64,000 nt of DNA from Kribbella sindirgiensis (GCF_004331435.1 NZ_SJKA01000005.1:124001-188000); one strand, 5' to 3'. Positions 1 to 9,083 are shown, numbered from the stretch's first letter. The notes: generated from the sequence alone by a model not told the origin. Numbers and translations: made by a program.

Positions 1-1
1 C

Positions 2-565
2 GGCGAACTGCTCTTCAAGGGCGGCCAGGTGATGCAGGGCTACTGGAAGAACGACGAGGCGACCGCGAACGCGATCGACGCCGACGGCTGGTTCCACACC
101 GGCGACCTGGGCGAGTTCGACGTCGACGGGTTCATCAAGATCACCGGCCGGAAGAAGGAGATCCTGGTGACGGCCGGCGGGAAGAACGTCGCCCCGACGA
201 TGCTCGAGGACCAAATCCGGCTGCACCCGCTGGTCAGTCAGTGCATGGTCGTCGGCGACGGCAAACCGTTCATCGCGGCACTGATCACCATCGACCCGGA
301 AAACATCGTCCCGTGGGCCACCACCCGCGACAAGCCGACCGACGTCGCGAAGCTGACCCAGGACGCCGACCTGATCGCCGAAATCCAGAAGGCCGTCGAC
401 GAGGCCAACGCCACGGTCTCCCACGCCGAGGCCATCAAAAAGTTCTCCATCCTCCCCACCGACTGGACCCAAGAGACCGGCGAACTCTCCCTGAAACTCT
501 CCCTCCGCCGCCACATAGTCATGGAAAAACACGGCGACGACGTAGAGGCCCTCTACACGAAGTAG
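2..565 (+). CDS. fadD15: Long-chain fatty-acid-CoA ligase, C-terminal part (FadD15-like)
   Basis: This is the 3' end of a gene that begins before the window; about 187 residues are visible. They carry the end of the adenylate-forming fold: GWFHTGDLG (the A7 region with the ribose-binding Asp) and the hinge ITGRKKEILVTAGGKNVAP, followed by the mobile C-terminal domain. Enzymes of this family activate long-chain fatty acids to acyl-AMP and then acyl-CoA at the inner membrane face. The FadD15 assignment rests on the hinge sequence and on synteny: in Mycobacterium fadD15 lies beside pimB', and pimB' occurs here too, 24 kb further on. The usual catalytic lysine near the C-terminus is probably in the KLSLRR stretch. 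The substrate chain length cannot be read from this fragment. Confidence 0.85.
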   Translation, partial: GELLFKGGQVMQGYWKNDEATANAIDADGWFHTGDLGEFDVDGFIKITGRKKEILVTAGGKNVAPTMLEDQIRLHPLVSQCMVVGDGKPFIAALITIDPENIVPWATTRDKPTDVAKLTQDADLIAEIQKAVDEANATVSHAEAIKKFSILPTDWTQETGELSLKLSLRRHIVMEKHGDDVEALYTK

Positions 566-577
566 ACGGAATGGCGG

Positions 578-635
578 GGCCGGGTTGGGGAGGATTTTCT
601 GCCCGATTCGGCACGTAATCCTCCCCAACCCGGCC
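578..635. terminator. Perfect 19-bp inverted repeat, bidirectional terminator; copy 1 of an intergenic repeat
   Basis: Arms at 578-596 and 617-635 are exact complements (GGCCGGGTTGGGGAGGATT on the left), separated by a 20-nt loop containing CCCGATTCGGCAC. It lies between the convergent fadD15-like and SDR genes and can terminate both. The same arm core and the same loop word, inverted, recur at 9036-9083. It is therefore a dispersed palindromic element rather than a one-off terminator. Confidence 0.8.
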
Positions 636-644
636 GAAGCCTCC

Positions 645-1367
645 TCAGGTGAGGGCTGCCAGGGCTTGGTTCATTGTGGTGGTGAATTCTTCTGGGGTTA
701 GCGGTAGGCGGGATTTGACGTCGCGGCTCCATTGGTCGGCCAGGACCTCGGCGGAGCCGGCCTCGACACCGTCGAGGGCTGCGTCGGCCAGGTCGGGCGG
801 GGCGATCTTGGCTACGGGCCAACCGGCGGCCATGTCGGTGTCGGCGAGGCCGAGGTGTACTGCTGTCACGAGCGTGCCCTGCTCGGCGAGTTCCAGGCGT
901 ACGCCGTTGGTCATGGCCCAGGCCGCCGCCTTGGTCACGTGGTAGGCGTTGGCGCCCTTGCCCCCGAACCATGACATCGCGGACAGGACGTTGACGATCG
1001 CGCCCCCGCCGTTCCTGGCGAGCGCCGGCGCGAACTCCCGGATCATCCCCAAGTGCCCGAACATGTTCGTCTCCAGCTCACGCCGTACCGCGTCCAGCGA
1101 CCCGCTCACCAGGTCGGTCCCCGTCTGAATCCCCGCGTTGTTGACGAGAAGCGAGACATCCGGAGCAGCCTCGGCCGCGGCCCTCACGGATACGGGATCG
1201 GTGATGTCGAGGGGCAGTACGTCGACCCCGGGCAGGTCCACCGTCTCGGGCCGGCGAGCCGTCGCGTAGACCTTGCGGGCGCCCCGTTCGAGCAGACGCT
1301 GAGCGAAGGCGCGCCCCAGCCCGCGGTTGGCTCCGGTGACCAGGGCAACTGAGTTGTTGATGTCCAT
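645..1367 (-). CDS. SDR-family NAD(P)-dependent oxidoreductase
   Basis: A 240-residue classical short-chain dehydrogenase. It shows the Rossmann glycine motif TGANRGLG near residue 13, the structural NNAG motif near residue 77 and the catalytic YHVTK near residue 141, with an upstream Ser in NVLSAMSW. The substrate is not predictable. The ATG at 1367 lies 6-7 nt after a probable -10, so the mRNA is likely leaderless. It is divergent from a MerR regulator, and a MerR-type palindrome sits between the -35 and -10 of this gene, so induction through MerR is likely. The 3' end faces fadD15 across a shared terminator. Confidence 0.85.
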   Translation of the reverse strand: MDINNSVALVTGANRGLGRAFAQRLLERGARKVYATARRPETVDLPGVDVLPLDITDPVSVRAAAEAAPDVSLLVNNAGIQTGTDLVSGSLDAVRRELETNMFGHLGMIREFAPALARNGGGAIVNVLSAMSWFGGKGANAYHVTKAAAWAMTNGVRLELAEQGTLVTAVHLGLADTDMAAGWPVAKIAPPDLADAALDGVEAGSAEVLADQWSRDVKSRLPLTPEEFTTTMNQALAALT

Positions 1368-1373
1368 GCCCGT

Positions 1374-1405
1374 ACGCTAAAACCTGACGTTGACGTCAGA
1401 GGCAA
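1374..1405 (-). promoter_or_regulatory. MerR-type promoter and operator for the SDR gene
   Basis: On the minus strand, TTGCCT (1405-1400) and TTAGCG (1380-1375) are separated by 19 bp, the long spacer typical of MerR-activated promoters. The spacer holds a perfect dyad, CTGACGT-TG-ACGTCAG, at 1384-1399. MerR proteins untwist such promoters from the spacer. The -10 is only 6-7 nt from the SDR start codon. The neighbouring divergent MerR gene is the obvious ligand. Confidence 0.7.
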
Positions 1406-1428
1406 GTCCCGGGACGAGAGGAATCACC

Positions 1429-1788
1429 GTGGCCGAGCGCCTGATCCGCATCGGTGAGGTCGCACGGGGCGCCGGAGTCTCGGTACGCGCCGTCCGCTAC
1501 TACGAACAGCAGGGCCTGCTCATCGCGGAACGAAGTCCGTCCGGCCAGCGCCTCTACCGCCAGGATGCCGTCGACCGAATCCGCTTCTTCCAGCAGATGT
1601 TCGCCGCCGGCCTGACCAGCCGAAGAATCACGGAACTCCTCCCCTGCTGGGACTCCGGCCACACCGACGCCAACCAACGAGCCATGCTCCGCGCCGAACG
1701 CGACCGCGTCCAGGCCAAGGTCAACGACCTGCAAGCAGCCCTCGACCGCCTGGACGAGGTCATAGCAATCACAGACACCCACCTGTAG
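1429..1788 (+). CDS. MerR-family transcriptional regulator
   Basis: A 119-residue regulator. IRIGEVARGAGVSVRAVRYYEQQGLL is split here as the winged-helix start IRIGEVARGAGVS and the RYYEQQGLL signature; then comes the second half with RLYRQDAVDRI and a C-terminal dimerisation helix (about residues 75-115). There is only one cysteine (CWDSG), so a SoxR iron-sulfur cluster is excluded and a metal-thiolate site is unlikely. The effector is probably a small organic compound. I chose GTG 1429 because GAGAGG lies 6-8 nt upstream; a TTG at 1390 is in frame but falls inside the operator. It likely controls the divergent SDR and itself. Confidence 0.85.
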   Translation: MAERLIRIGEVARGAGVSVRAVRYYEQQGLLIAERSPSGQRLYRQDAVDRIRFFQQMFAAGLTSRRITELLPCWDSGHTDANQRAMLRAERDRVQAKVNDLQAALDRLDEVIAITDTHL

Positions 1789-1887
1789 GCGGGCAGGGTG
1801 GTAGTCCCGGGATCAGCCGATTGGGTGATGTTGGGATGAGCTTGTTGGGCGATGTGGGGGCGGGGGCCGGTCGGCGAAGGTCGTTGT

Positions 1888-2802
1888 ATGAACAGTGCTT
1901 CTCCGATTGTTGAGGTTTCCGGGCTGCGGAAGGTGTATGGCGGGCGGGTTGTGGTCGACGATGTGTCGTTCGGTGTCGACGAGGGGGAGATCTTCGGGAT
2001 CCTCGGGCCGAACGGGGCCGGTAAGACGACGACCGTCGAATGCGTGGAAGGCCTACGTATCCTGGATGGTGGGCGGGTGCGGGTCGCCGGGCTCGATCCG
2101 GTCGCCGACCATGCGGCCGTCACGCAAGTGCTCGGCGCGCAACTGCAGGAGAGTGAACTGCAGGCCAAGCTCACGGTCCGCGAAGCCCTCGAGCTGTACG
2201 CCGCCTTGTACCCGAACCCGGCCGACTGGCGCCCACTCGCCGAACGGCTAGGCCTGACGGGCCGGCTGAACACCAGGTTCGGTGTCCTCAGTGGTGGCCA
2301 GAAGCAACGACTGTTCATCGCGCTCGCACTGATCGGCAACCCGCGCGTCGTCGTACTGGACGAGCTGACCACCGGTCTCGACCCGCGCGCCCGGCGCGAC
2401 ACCTGGGAGGTCGTCGAGGACGTCCGCGCCCGCGGCGTCACCGTCCTGCTGGTCACGCACTTCATGGAGGAAGCGCAGCGGCTGTGCGACCGGATCGCCG
2501 TGATCGACCAGGGCCGGATCACCGCGCTCGACACCCCGCAGGGACTGATCAGTGCGTCGGCCGGATCGACCGTCATCTCGTTCACGCCGTCGGCGCCGCT
2601 CGACAACGACGAACTGGCGGCGTTGCCGGCGCTCGCGTCCGTGGAACTCAAGGATGGCCGGCTCACCTTAGGCGGGTCCGACGAGACCGTGACAGCGCTG
2701 CTGTCGCTGCTCGCCCGGCGCCGCATCACCGCCCACCAGCTCCGCGTCACCGACGCCACCCTCGACGACGCCTTCCTCGACCTCACGGGAGCCACCAAAT
2801 GA
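1888..2802 (+). CDS. ABC transporter ATP-binding protein (drug/lipid exporter type)
   Basis: A 304-residue ATPase with Walker A GPNGAGKTT, signature LSGGQKQR, Walker B VVVLDELTTGLDP and switch histidine in LLVTHFMEEA. The C-terminal extension of about 80 residues is usual for DrrA-type exporters. It energises the ABC-2 permease whose ATG overlaps this stop codon. ATG 1888 is preferred over the upstream in-frame codon at 1852 because GAAGG lies just before it. Two-component genes follow immediately, so the unit resembles exporters induced by cell-envelope stress through a NarL-type system; that link is inferred from position. Confidence 0.88.
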   Translation: MNSASPIVEVSGLRKVYGGRVVVDDVSFGVDEGEIFGILGPNGAGKTTTVECVEGLRILDGGRVRVAGLDPVADHAAVTQVLGAQLQESELQAKLTVREALELYAALYPNPADWRPLAERLGLTGRLNTRFGVLSGGQKQRLFIALALIGNPRVVVLDELTTGLDPRARRDTWEVVEDVRARGVTVLLVTHFMEEAQRLCDRIAVIDQGRITALDTPQGLISASAGSTVISFTPSAPLDNDELAALPALASVELKDGRLTLGGSDETVTALLSLLARRRITAHQLRVTDATLDDAFLDLTGATK

Positions 2803-3566
2803 GCGCGATCGCTGTCCCAGTACGTCGTACTTCGCCGAGAACCGCCGTACTGCGGGCCGAGGCGCGGCTGTTCCGCCGGGAGGCCGGCACCCTGTTCTGG
2901 ACACTCGGCTTCCCGCCGCTGCTGCTGGTGATCCTTGGGTCGATCAAGAGCTTCCGGAAGTTCGACCCGGGGCTCGGGATGCGGGTCATCGACGTGTACG
3001 TGCCGACCCTGGTCCTGGTCGCGCTGATCGTGACCGGCCTGCAGGCGATGCCGCCGGTGATCACCGGCTATCGCGAACGCGGCATCCTGCGCCGGATGTC
3101 CTTGACCCCGGTCCGGCCGTCCGCGCTGCTGACCGCGCAGATGGGACTGAACGGCGCCGCGGGAGTGCTGTCGGCGCTGGTGTGCCTAGCGATCGGACGG
3201 CTGGCCTTCGACGTCCAGCTGCCCAAGCAGGCACTCGGCTACACACTGGCGTTCCTGCTCACGGTCACGGCCGCGCTCGCCCTCGGCGCCCTGATCTCGG
3301 CGCTCGCTCCGACCGCACGGCTCGCGACCGGCGTCGGCATGGTGGTGTTCTTCCCGAGCCTGTTCTCCGCGGGCCTGTGGGCTCCCGTGCAGTCGATGCC
3401 GCACACGCTGCGGGAGATCGTCGTGCTTCTGCCGTTCGGTGCGGCCTCCCAGGCGCTTCAGCAGGCCGCGGCCGGACACTGGCCGGCGTGGTCCCACCTC
3501 GGCGTACTGGCCGCGTGGGCGGTTGTCCTGTCGGTGGCCGCCGCGCGCTGGTTCCGGTGGGAGTAG
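2799..3566 (+). CDS. ABC-2 type transporter permease
   Basis: A 255-residue membrane protein with about six hydrophobic segments (near residues 30-50, 62-82, 110-132, 143-165, 170-192 and 225-248) and the ABC-2 hallmark YRERGILRRMSLTP, the coupling region after helix 2. It forms the membrane path for the ATPase encoded just upstream. The start ATG overlaps the upstream TGA as ATGA, implying coupled translation and roughly equal amounts. Families of this type export drugs, lipids or peptides; the substrate cannot be told from sequence. Confidence 0.88.
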   Translation: MSAIAVPVRRTSPRTAVLRAEARLFRREAGTLFWTLGFPPLLLVILGSIKSFRKFDPGLGMRVIDVYVPTLVLVALIVTGLQAMPPVITGYRERGILRRMSLTPVRPSALLTAQMGLNGAAGVLSALVCLAIGRLAFDVQLPKQALGYTLAFLLTVTAALALGALISALAPTARLATGVGMVVFFPSLFSAGLWAPVQSMPHTLREIVVLLPFGAASQALQQAAAGHWPAWSHLGVLAAWAVVLSVAAARWFRWE

Positions 3567-3573
3567 CAGGTCG

Positions 3574-4818
3574 GTGCAGACTGAACAGGTGACGACGGGT
3601 GACTTGGAGCAGCGCGAGGCGATGTTTCGCCGCTGGGCGCCGTACTTCCTGCTCGGCCTGAGCAGTTTCCTCGCGCTCGCGACCGCCGGCCTGGGCATGC
3701 CGGCGGACCGTCTCCGGATCATTGCCTTCGCGCTGGTCGCGGCCGCTCTCGTCCTGGAGCTGTCGTGGAGCTGGATCGGGCGCAAGTACCCCGACCCGGG
3801 TGCGCTGCCGGTCGCGTACTTCGTGATGCGCTGGGCGCTCGGGTTCGCGCTCGTGCTGCTGAACGGCTTCTTCGCGTTCTACGCCGCGACGGGGTACTAC
3901 GACGCCGACGAGCGCATCCCCGGGCGGCGCGCTCGACGGGTCGCCTTGTTCGCGTGCTCCGTCCCGGTCTCGGCCGCGCAGGCCAGCGGCATCCCAGTGG
4001 ACGACGGGGCACGCTGGCTGGTGTTCGGCGGCCTGCTGATCGCGAACAACGTGCTGCTGACCATCGTGAAGCACTTCGCGGAGCAGCAAGAGGCGCGGTC
4101 GCAGGCCCGGGCCGCGACCATCACCGAGCTCGAACAGGCGCACGAGGAGAACGCCGCGTTGCAGGCGCAACTCCTGGTGCAGGCGAGGGAAGCGGGGATC
4201 GCGGACGAACGGCGCCGGCTGGCCGCGGAGATCCACGACACCATCGCGCAGGGGCTGACCGGCATCATCGCGCAACTGCAGGTCGTCTCCAACGCGTCGG
4301 ATCCGGCGACCGTCAAGGAGCACGTCGGCCGCGCGACCGACCTGGCCCGGCACAGCCTCGGCGAGGCGCGCCGCTCGGTGCAGAACCTGGCTCCGGCCGG
4401 TCTGTCGTACGACGGTCTCCCGGAGGCGCTGCGCAAGACCGTCGACCAGTGGTCCGAGCGGACCGGCGTACCCGCCGAGTTCACCCTGACCGGTACGGCG
4501 CAGCACCTGCACGGCGAGTTCTCGGCGACCGTCCTGCGGATCACGCAGGAGGCGCTGGCGAACGTGTCGAAACACGCCGCCGCGACCCGCGCCGGAGTGA
4601 CGCTGAGCTTCATGGACGACGAGGTGACGGTGGACATTCGCGACGACGGCAAGGGTTTCGATCCGCTGGCGCTGTCCGCCCGGACCGGTACCGGCGGCTT
4701 CGGTCTCGACGGTATGCGTGCCCGCGCCGAACGCATCGCCGGCTCCCTGACCGTCGAGTCCGAGCCAGGGTTCGGTACGGCGGTGTCGGCTCGCATACCG
4801 TTGGTGCTCCATGGATGA
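3574..4818 (+). CDS. Sensor histidine kinase, NarL-partner type (HisKA_3)
   Basis: A 414-residue kinase. About four or five N-terminal membrane helices lie between residues 20 and 150, followed by a short coiled coil. The HisKA_3 dimerisation box is RRRLAAEIHDTIAQG with the phospho-acceptor His221. The ATPase domain has DDGKGFDP and GGFGLDGMRARA. With little extracytoplasmic sequence, it probably senses within the membrane, like LiaS or DesK. GTG 3574 fits a GGGAG ten bases upstream; GTG 3589 is an alternative. Its stop overlaps the response regulator by 8 bp. It lies 7 bp after the exporter permease, so it probably controls that exporter. Confidence 0.87.
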   Translation: MQTEQVTTGDLEQREAMFRRWAPYFLLGLSSFLALATAGLGMPADRLRIIAFALVAAALVLELSWSWIGRKYPDPGALPVAYFVMRWALGFALVLLNGFFAFYAATGYYDADERIPGRRARRVALFACSVPVSAAQASGIPVDDGARWLVFGGLLIANNVLLTIVKHFAEQQEARSQARAATITELEQAHEENAALQAQLLVQAREAGIADERRRLAAEIHDTIAQGLTGIIAQLQVVSNASDPATVKEHVGRATDLARHSLGEARRSVQNLAPAGLSYDGLPEALRKTVDQWSERTGVPAEFTLTGTAQHLHGEFSATVLRITQEALANVSKHAAATRAGVTLSFMDDEVTVDIRDDGKGFDPLALSARTGTGGFGLDGMRARAERIAGSLTVESEPGFGTAVSARIPLVLHG

Positions 4819-5443
4819 GATCTCGTTGCTCCTCGTCGACGACCACCCGGTCGTCCGTAACGGCCTCCGCGGCATGTTCGAGTCGACGCCCGGGTTCACC
4901 GTGCTCGCGGAGGCGTCGAACGGCGTCGAGGCGGTCGAGCTCGCCGCGGACCTGGACCCGGACGTGATCCTGATGGACCTGCGGATGCCGGGCGGCGGCG
5001 GACTCGACGCGATCACCGAACTGACCCGCCGCGGCATCCGCTCGAAGGTGCTCGTCCTGACGACCTGGGACACCGACACCGACACGCTGCCGGCGATCGA
5101 GGCGGGCGCCACCGGCTACCTGCTCAAGGACGCGCCGCAGGACGAGTTGTTCAACGCCGTCCGCCAGGCCGCGGCCGGTCGTACGGTCCTCTCCCCCGCG
5201 GTCGCCTCGCGGCTGGTGTCGGCAGTCCGCTCGCCCGCACCAAGCCCGTTGGCCGCGCGCGAACGTCAGGTCCTGGAGCTGGTCGCGAAGGGTACGTCGA
5301 ACCGCGACATCGCCCGCGAGCTGTTCATCAGCGAGGCCACCGTGAAGACGCATCTCAGCCACGTCTTCACCAAACTCGGCGTCACCGACCGTGCCGCAGC
5401 CGTTGCCAAGGGCTACGAGCAGGGCATTCTCGGGCGCGACTGA
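4811..5443 (+). CDS. Response regulator, NarL/FixJ family
   Basis: A 210-residue two-domain regulator. The receiver has acidic residues D10 and D11, phospho-acceptor D56 in LMDLRMP, a Thr near 84 and K106 in YLLKDAP. The C-terminal LuxR-type helix-turn-helix reads LAARERQVLELVAKG, then NRDIARELFISEATVKTH. All catalytic positions are intact. It overlaps the kinase gene by 8 bp, so the two are a cognate pair, and the four-gene order ATPase-permease-kinase-regulator suggests autoregulated export. It ends an operon; the next gene starts about 205 bp later with its own leader. Confidence 0.9.
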   Translation: MDEISLLLVDDHPVVRNGLRGMFESTPGFTVLAEASNGVEAVELAADLDPDVILMDLRMPGGGGLDAITELTRRGIRSKVLVLTTWDTDTDTLPAIEAGATGYLLKDAPQDELFNAVRQAAAGRTVLSPAVASRLVSAVRSPAPSPLAARERQVLELVAKGTSNRDIARELFISEATVKTHLSHVFTKLGVTDRAAAVAKGYEQGILGRD

Positions 5444-5648
5444 CCGGCTCCGAGGTCTGGCCGGGCGTGGGTTCTGGGCTTAATCTCGGCTCAGGCAGGC
5501 GCCGCGGGGGTGCCGGCCGCGACGCCGGTATCCGGGGGGATTCGGTCACAGGACTGAGGGGTTCGCTGCGTTCGACCTTGGGGGGTCTCCTGACGTCCTG
5601 TGCTGCCTCCTTCCGCGACGGCGTTCCCGTCTCTCTGGAGGCCCGCGC

Positions 5649-8600
5649 ATGAGGTCACCGCATCACCGACGAGGTCATCGTCGTACCGCCACTCGAAGTG
5701 TCACGGCCGGTGTGTCCGCCGGTCTGCTGGTCGCCGCGCTGCTGCCCGCGATGACCGCGTCAGCCGCCGATCCGTCCCCCACCGCGCCGAACGGCCGGCC
5801 GTGGACCGCGACGCCCCTGACCGTCGCCAGTACGGTCAACGGCGCCAAGTCACCCAGCGGTCAGCTCGCGAAGAGCGATCCCGCACTCGTGAACAGCACG
5901 TCCGCCCAGCAGGTTCGGGTGGTCGTGAAACTCGACTACGACTCGCTGGCGGCGTATCGCGGCGGGATCAAGGGCCTGCCCGGCACCAGCCCGGCCGTCA
6001 CCGGCAAGCGCCTCGACGTGAAGGGCGCGAACGCCACGAAGTACCTGAAGCACGTGGCCACCGTGGAGAACGACTTCCTGGCCGCGATGCAGTCGAAGGT
6101 CCCGAGCGCGCGAGCAGGCCAGCGGCTGCGCACCGTGTACGGCGGTATCGCGCTCAGCGTGCCGGCGAACCAGGCCCGCGAGCTGCTGAAGCTGCCCGGT
6201 GTGGCCGCGGTCCAGCAGGACAACCCGCAGCAGCTGCTCACCGATTCCAGCGGCGCTTTCATCGGAGCTCCGACGATCTACAACCAGCTCGGCGGATCGG
6301 CCAACTCCGGTAAGGGCGTCATCGTCGGCATCCTGGACACCGGCGCGTGGCCGGAGCACCCGTCCTTCGCCGATCCGGGCACCCTGCCCGCACCACCGCC
6401 GACCGCCGATGCGACGCCGCGTGTCTGCGACTTCGGCGACAACCCGCAGACACCGGCGAGCGACGTGTTCACCTGCACCAACAAGCTGATCGGCGGCCGG
6501 CCGTTCCTCGACACCTACAACGCGGTGATCGGCGGCGACACCTACCCCGACAGCGCCCGTGACTCCAACGGTCACGGCACGCACACCGCGTCGACGTCTG
6601 CCGGTGGACCGGTCGCCCCCGCGAACCCGCTCGGCATCGACCGCGGCGCGATCGCCGGGATGGCACCGGCGGCCGCAGTGTCGGTCTACAAGGTCTGCGG
6701 CGCCGAGGGCTGCTTCCCGAGCGACTCGGCCGCGGCCGTCGCGCGCGCCATCCTCGACGGCGTCCGGGTGATCAACTTCTCGATCTCCGGCGGCAGCGAC
6801 CCGTACAGCGACCCGGTCGAACTCGCGTTCCTGGACGCGTACGCCGCGGGCGTGTTCGTCGCCGCTTCGGCCGGCAACTCGGGTCCGGGCGCGGCCACCA
6901 CCGACCACCGCGGTCCGTGGGTCACCACGGTCGCGGCCTCGACCCAGAGCCGTACCTTCCGGTCGACGATCAGCTTGGCCGGCGGCGGCGCGACCGCCAC
7001 CGTTTCCGGTGCGTCCATCACTGCGGGCGTCTCGACTCCGGCCCCGGTCGTGCTCGCGTCCGCACCGCCGTACAGCAACGCGCTGTGCACTTCCCCGGCC
7101 CCGCCGGGTCTCTTCACGGGCAAGATCGTCGTCTGTGAGCGCGGCCCTGGCCGTGTCCTGAAGGGCTTCAACGTCCTGCAGGGCGGCGCCGTCGGCATGC
7201 TGCTGTACAACTCGTTCCCGTTCGACGTGTTCACCGACAACCACTGGCTGCCGACCGTGGCTCTCGAGAAGCCGGACGGCGACGCGTTGCTGGCGTTCCT
7301 CGCGGCGCACCCCGGCGCGACGTCCGCGTCGTTCACGCAGGGCGCCAAGACCACCTGGCAGGGCGACGTGATGGCGTACTTCTCGTCGCGCGGCCCCGGT
7401 GGCGACTTCCTCAAACCCGATGTCACCGCACCCGGCCTGCACATCCTGGCCGGACAGACGCCGACACCGGAGTCCCCGGCCGAAGGACCGCCCGGGAACC
7501 TGTACCAGGTGATCGCCGGTACGTCGATGTCGTCGCCGCATGTCGCCGGCGCCGCCGCACTCGTCCTCGCCCTGCACCCGTCCTGGACGCCCGGCCAGCT
7601 CAAGTCGGCGCTCGAGACCACCGCGAAGACGACGGTCAAGAAGGAGGACCGGACCACCCAGGCCGACCCGTTCGACTACGGCGGCGGGCGGATCGACCTC
7701 ACCAAGGCCGGCGACCCCGGTCTGACCCTGGACGAGACCGCCGCGAACTACGCGGCCTCGGCCACCGACCCGCTGAACCGGATCGATCTCAACCTGCCGT
7801 CGGTGAACGCACCGACCATGCCGGGGCTGATCACCGCCACGCGGACGGTCACCAACGTCACCAACCAGACCCTCACCTTCACGGCCACCGGTACGACGGT
7901 CAGCGGCGCGAACATCTCCGTACTGCCGCCGGTGTTCCAGGTGAAGCCCGGCAAGTCGCAGAAGCTGACGATCGCGATCACCGCAGCCGCCGTACCTGAT
8001 GGTCAGTACTTCGGTCAGGTCAACTTCAAGCAGATCGGCGGCAATCGGGCACTGCACCTGCCGGTGGCGTTCTTCCGCCAGGAGGGCATCGTCCCGATCG
8101 ACCAGACCTGTGCGCCGTCGACCATCGCGCGGAACACCGGTCAGTCGACCTGCACGGTGACCGTGCAGAACAACAGCCTGCAGACCACCGACGTGACGGC
8201 GGTCAGCACGCTGAGCTCGCAACTGCGGCTGAACAGCGTCACGGGCGCGACCCAGATCGGCCCGCAGATCGCCACCAAGACGGCCACCCTCGCCGGCCGC
8301 CAGCCCGACAGTCCGGTCATCGCCCCCGGTGCGTCTCCGGCGGGCTACCTCCCGCTGGACCTGTTCGGTGTCACGCCGATTCCGGTCGGTGACGAACAGG
8401 CGTTGAACTTCAACGTGCCGGCGTTCGTGTACGCCGGGCAGACGTACAACCGGGTCGGGGTGACGTCGGACGGCTACACGGTCGTCGGCGGCACCACCTC
8501 GGGTGACGACGTCCAGTTCTTGCCGCAGAACCTGCCCGACCCGGCGCGTCCGAACAACGTGCTCGCGTCGTACTGGACCGATCTCGACGGCAACGGCGCC

Positions 8601-9017
8601 CCGGGCATCTTCGCCACCGTGCTGACCGACGGGGTGAGCTCGTGGATCGTGATCGAATCGCGGCTCAACCTGTTCGGAACCACCAGCACCAAGGTGTTCC
8701 AGCAATGGATCGGGATCAACGGTACCGAGGACATCAGCTACACCTACGACCCGGGCAACCTGCCCGGTAGTCCTCCGGCCGGGTACGGCCTGACGGTCGG
8801 TGCGGAGAACTTCGAAGGCACGGCCGGCAGCCAGATCACCGGTCCGCCGGTCACCGACTACCGCATCACGAGTACGCCGGGAGCGCCCGGCGGCTCGATG
8901 ACCTACTCGATGAACATCAAGGGTGTGCAGAAGGGCACCGGCACGGTAACCACCGGGACCTCAACGCCACTCGTCAAGGGCCTCACGATCGAGGTCGACA
9001 AGATCATCGTCAACTAA
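5649..9017 (+). CDS. Secreted subtilisin-like serine protease (S8) with PA insert
   Basis: A 1122-residue exported protease. Residues 1-40 form a signal peptide (RR-rich start, hydrophobic core, ASA cleavage site). An I9-type propeptide covers about residues 90-205. The S8 catalytic domain has Asp230 in GILDTGAWPEHP, His309 in NGHGTH and Ser626 in AGTSMSSPHVAGA. A PA domain of about 130 residues is inserted between His and Ser, as in plant-type and cucumisin-like subtilases. After it come fibronectin-III-like and beta-rich C-terminal domains. It degrades proteins outside the cell. ATG 5649 follows GGAG at a suitable distance. No anchor or sortase signal is visible, so it is probably released. 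Confidence 0.92.
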   Translation: MRSPHHRRGHRRTATRSVTAGVSAGLLVAALLPAMTASAADPSPTAPNGRPWTATPLTVASTVNGAKSPSGQLAKSDPALVNSTSAQQVRVVVKLDYDSLAAYRGGIKGLPGTSPAVTGKRLDVKGANATKYLKHVATVENDFLAAMQSKVPSARAGQRLRTVYGGIALSVPANQARELLKLPGVAAVQQDNPQQLLTDSSGAFIGAPTIYNQLGGSANSGKGVIVGILDTGAWPEHPSFADPGTLPAPPPTADATPRVCDFGDNPQTPASDVFTCTNKLIGGRPFLDTYNAVIGGDTYPDSARDSNGHGTHTASTSAGGPVAPANPLGIDRGAIAGMAPAAAVSVYKVCGAEGCFPSDSAAAVARAILDGVRVINFSISGGSDPYSDPVELAFLDAYAAGVFVAASAGNSGPGAATTDHRGPWVTTVAASTQSRTFRSTISLAGGGATATVSGASITAGVSTPAPVVLASAPPYSNALCTSPAPPGLFTGKIVVCERGPGRVLKGFNVLQGGAVGMLLYNSFPFDVFTDNHWLPTVALEKPDGDALLAFLAAHPGATSASFTQGAKTTWQGDVMAYFSSRGPGGDFLKPDVTAPGLHILAGQTPTPESPAEGPPGNLYQVIAGTSMSSPHVAGAAALVLALHPSWTPGQLKSALETTAKTTVKKEDRTTQADPFDYGGGRIDLTKAGDPGLTLDETAANYAASATDPLNRIDLNLPSVNAPTMPGLITATRTVTNVTNQTLTFTATGTTVSGANISVLPPVFQVKPGKSQKLTIAITAAAVPDGQYFGQVNFKQIGGNRALHLPVAFFRQEGIVPIDQTCAPSTIARNTGQSTCTVTVQNNSLQTTDVTAVSTLSSQLRLNSVTGATQIGPQIATKTATLAGRQPDSPVIAPGASPAGYLPLDLFGVTPIPVGDEQALNFNVPAFVYAGQTYNRVGVTSDGYTVVGGTTSGDDVQFLPQNLPDPARPNNVLASYWTDLDGNGAPGIFATVLTDGVSSWIVIESRLNLFGTTSTKVFQQWIGINGTEDISYTYDPGNLPGSPPAGYGLTVGAENFEGTAGSQITGPPVTDYRITSTPGAPGGSMTYSMNIKGVQKGTGTVTTGTSTPLVKGLTIEVDKIIVN

Positions 9018-9035
9018 CCAAGGGATGAGCGACCG

Positions 9036-9083
9036 GGTTGGGGAGGATTGTGTGCCGAATCGGGTAGACGATCCTCCCCAACT
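9036..9083. terminator. Inverted repeat, terminator; copy 2 of the intergenic repeat
   Basis: Arms GTTGGGGAGGAT (9037-9048) and ATCCTCCCCAAC (9071-9082) enclose a loop with GTGCCGAATCGGG. This is the reverse complement of the loop word at 602-614, so the element lies in the opposite orientation to copy 1. It follows the protease stop codon by about 20 bp and can end that transcript. Confidence 0.75.

Noticed and set aside
5850..8705. A 951-codon open frame on the minus strand inside the protease gene
   Set aside because: It is an antisense shadow caused by high GC and the codon pattern of the real gene; it has no recognisable domain and the composition (RGRR-rich) is typical of such shadows.
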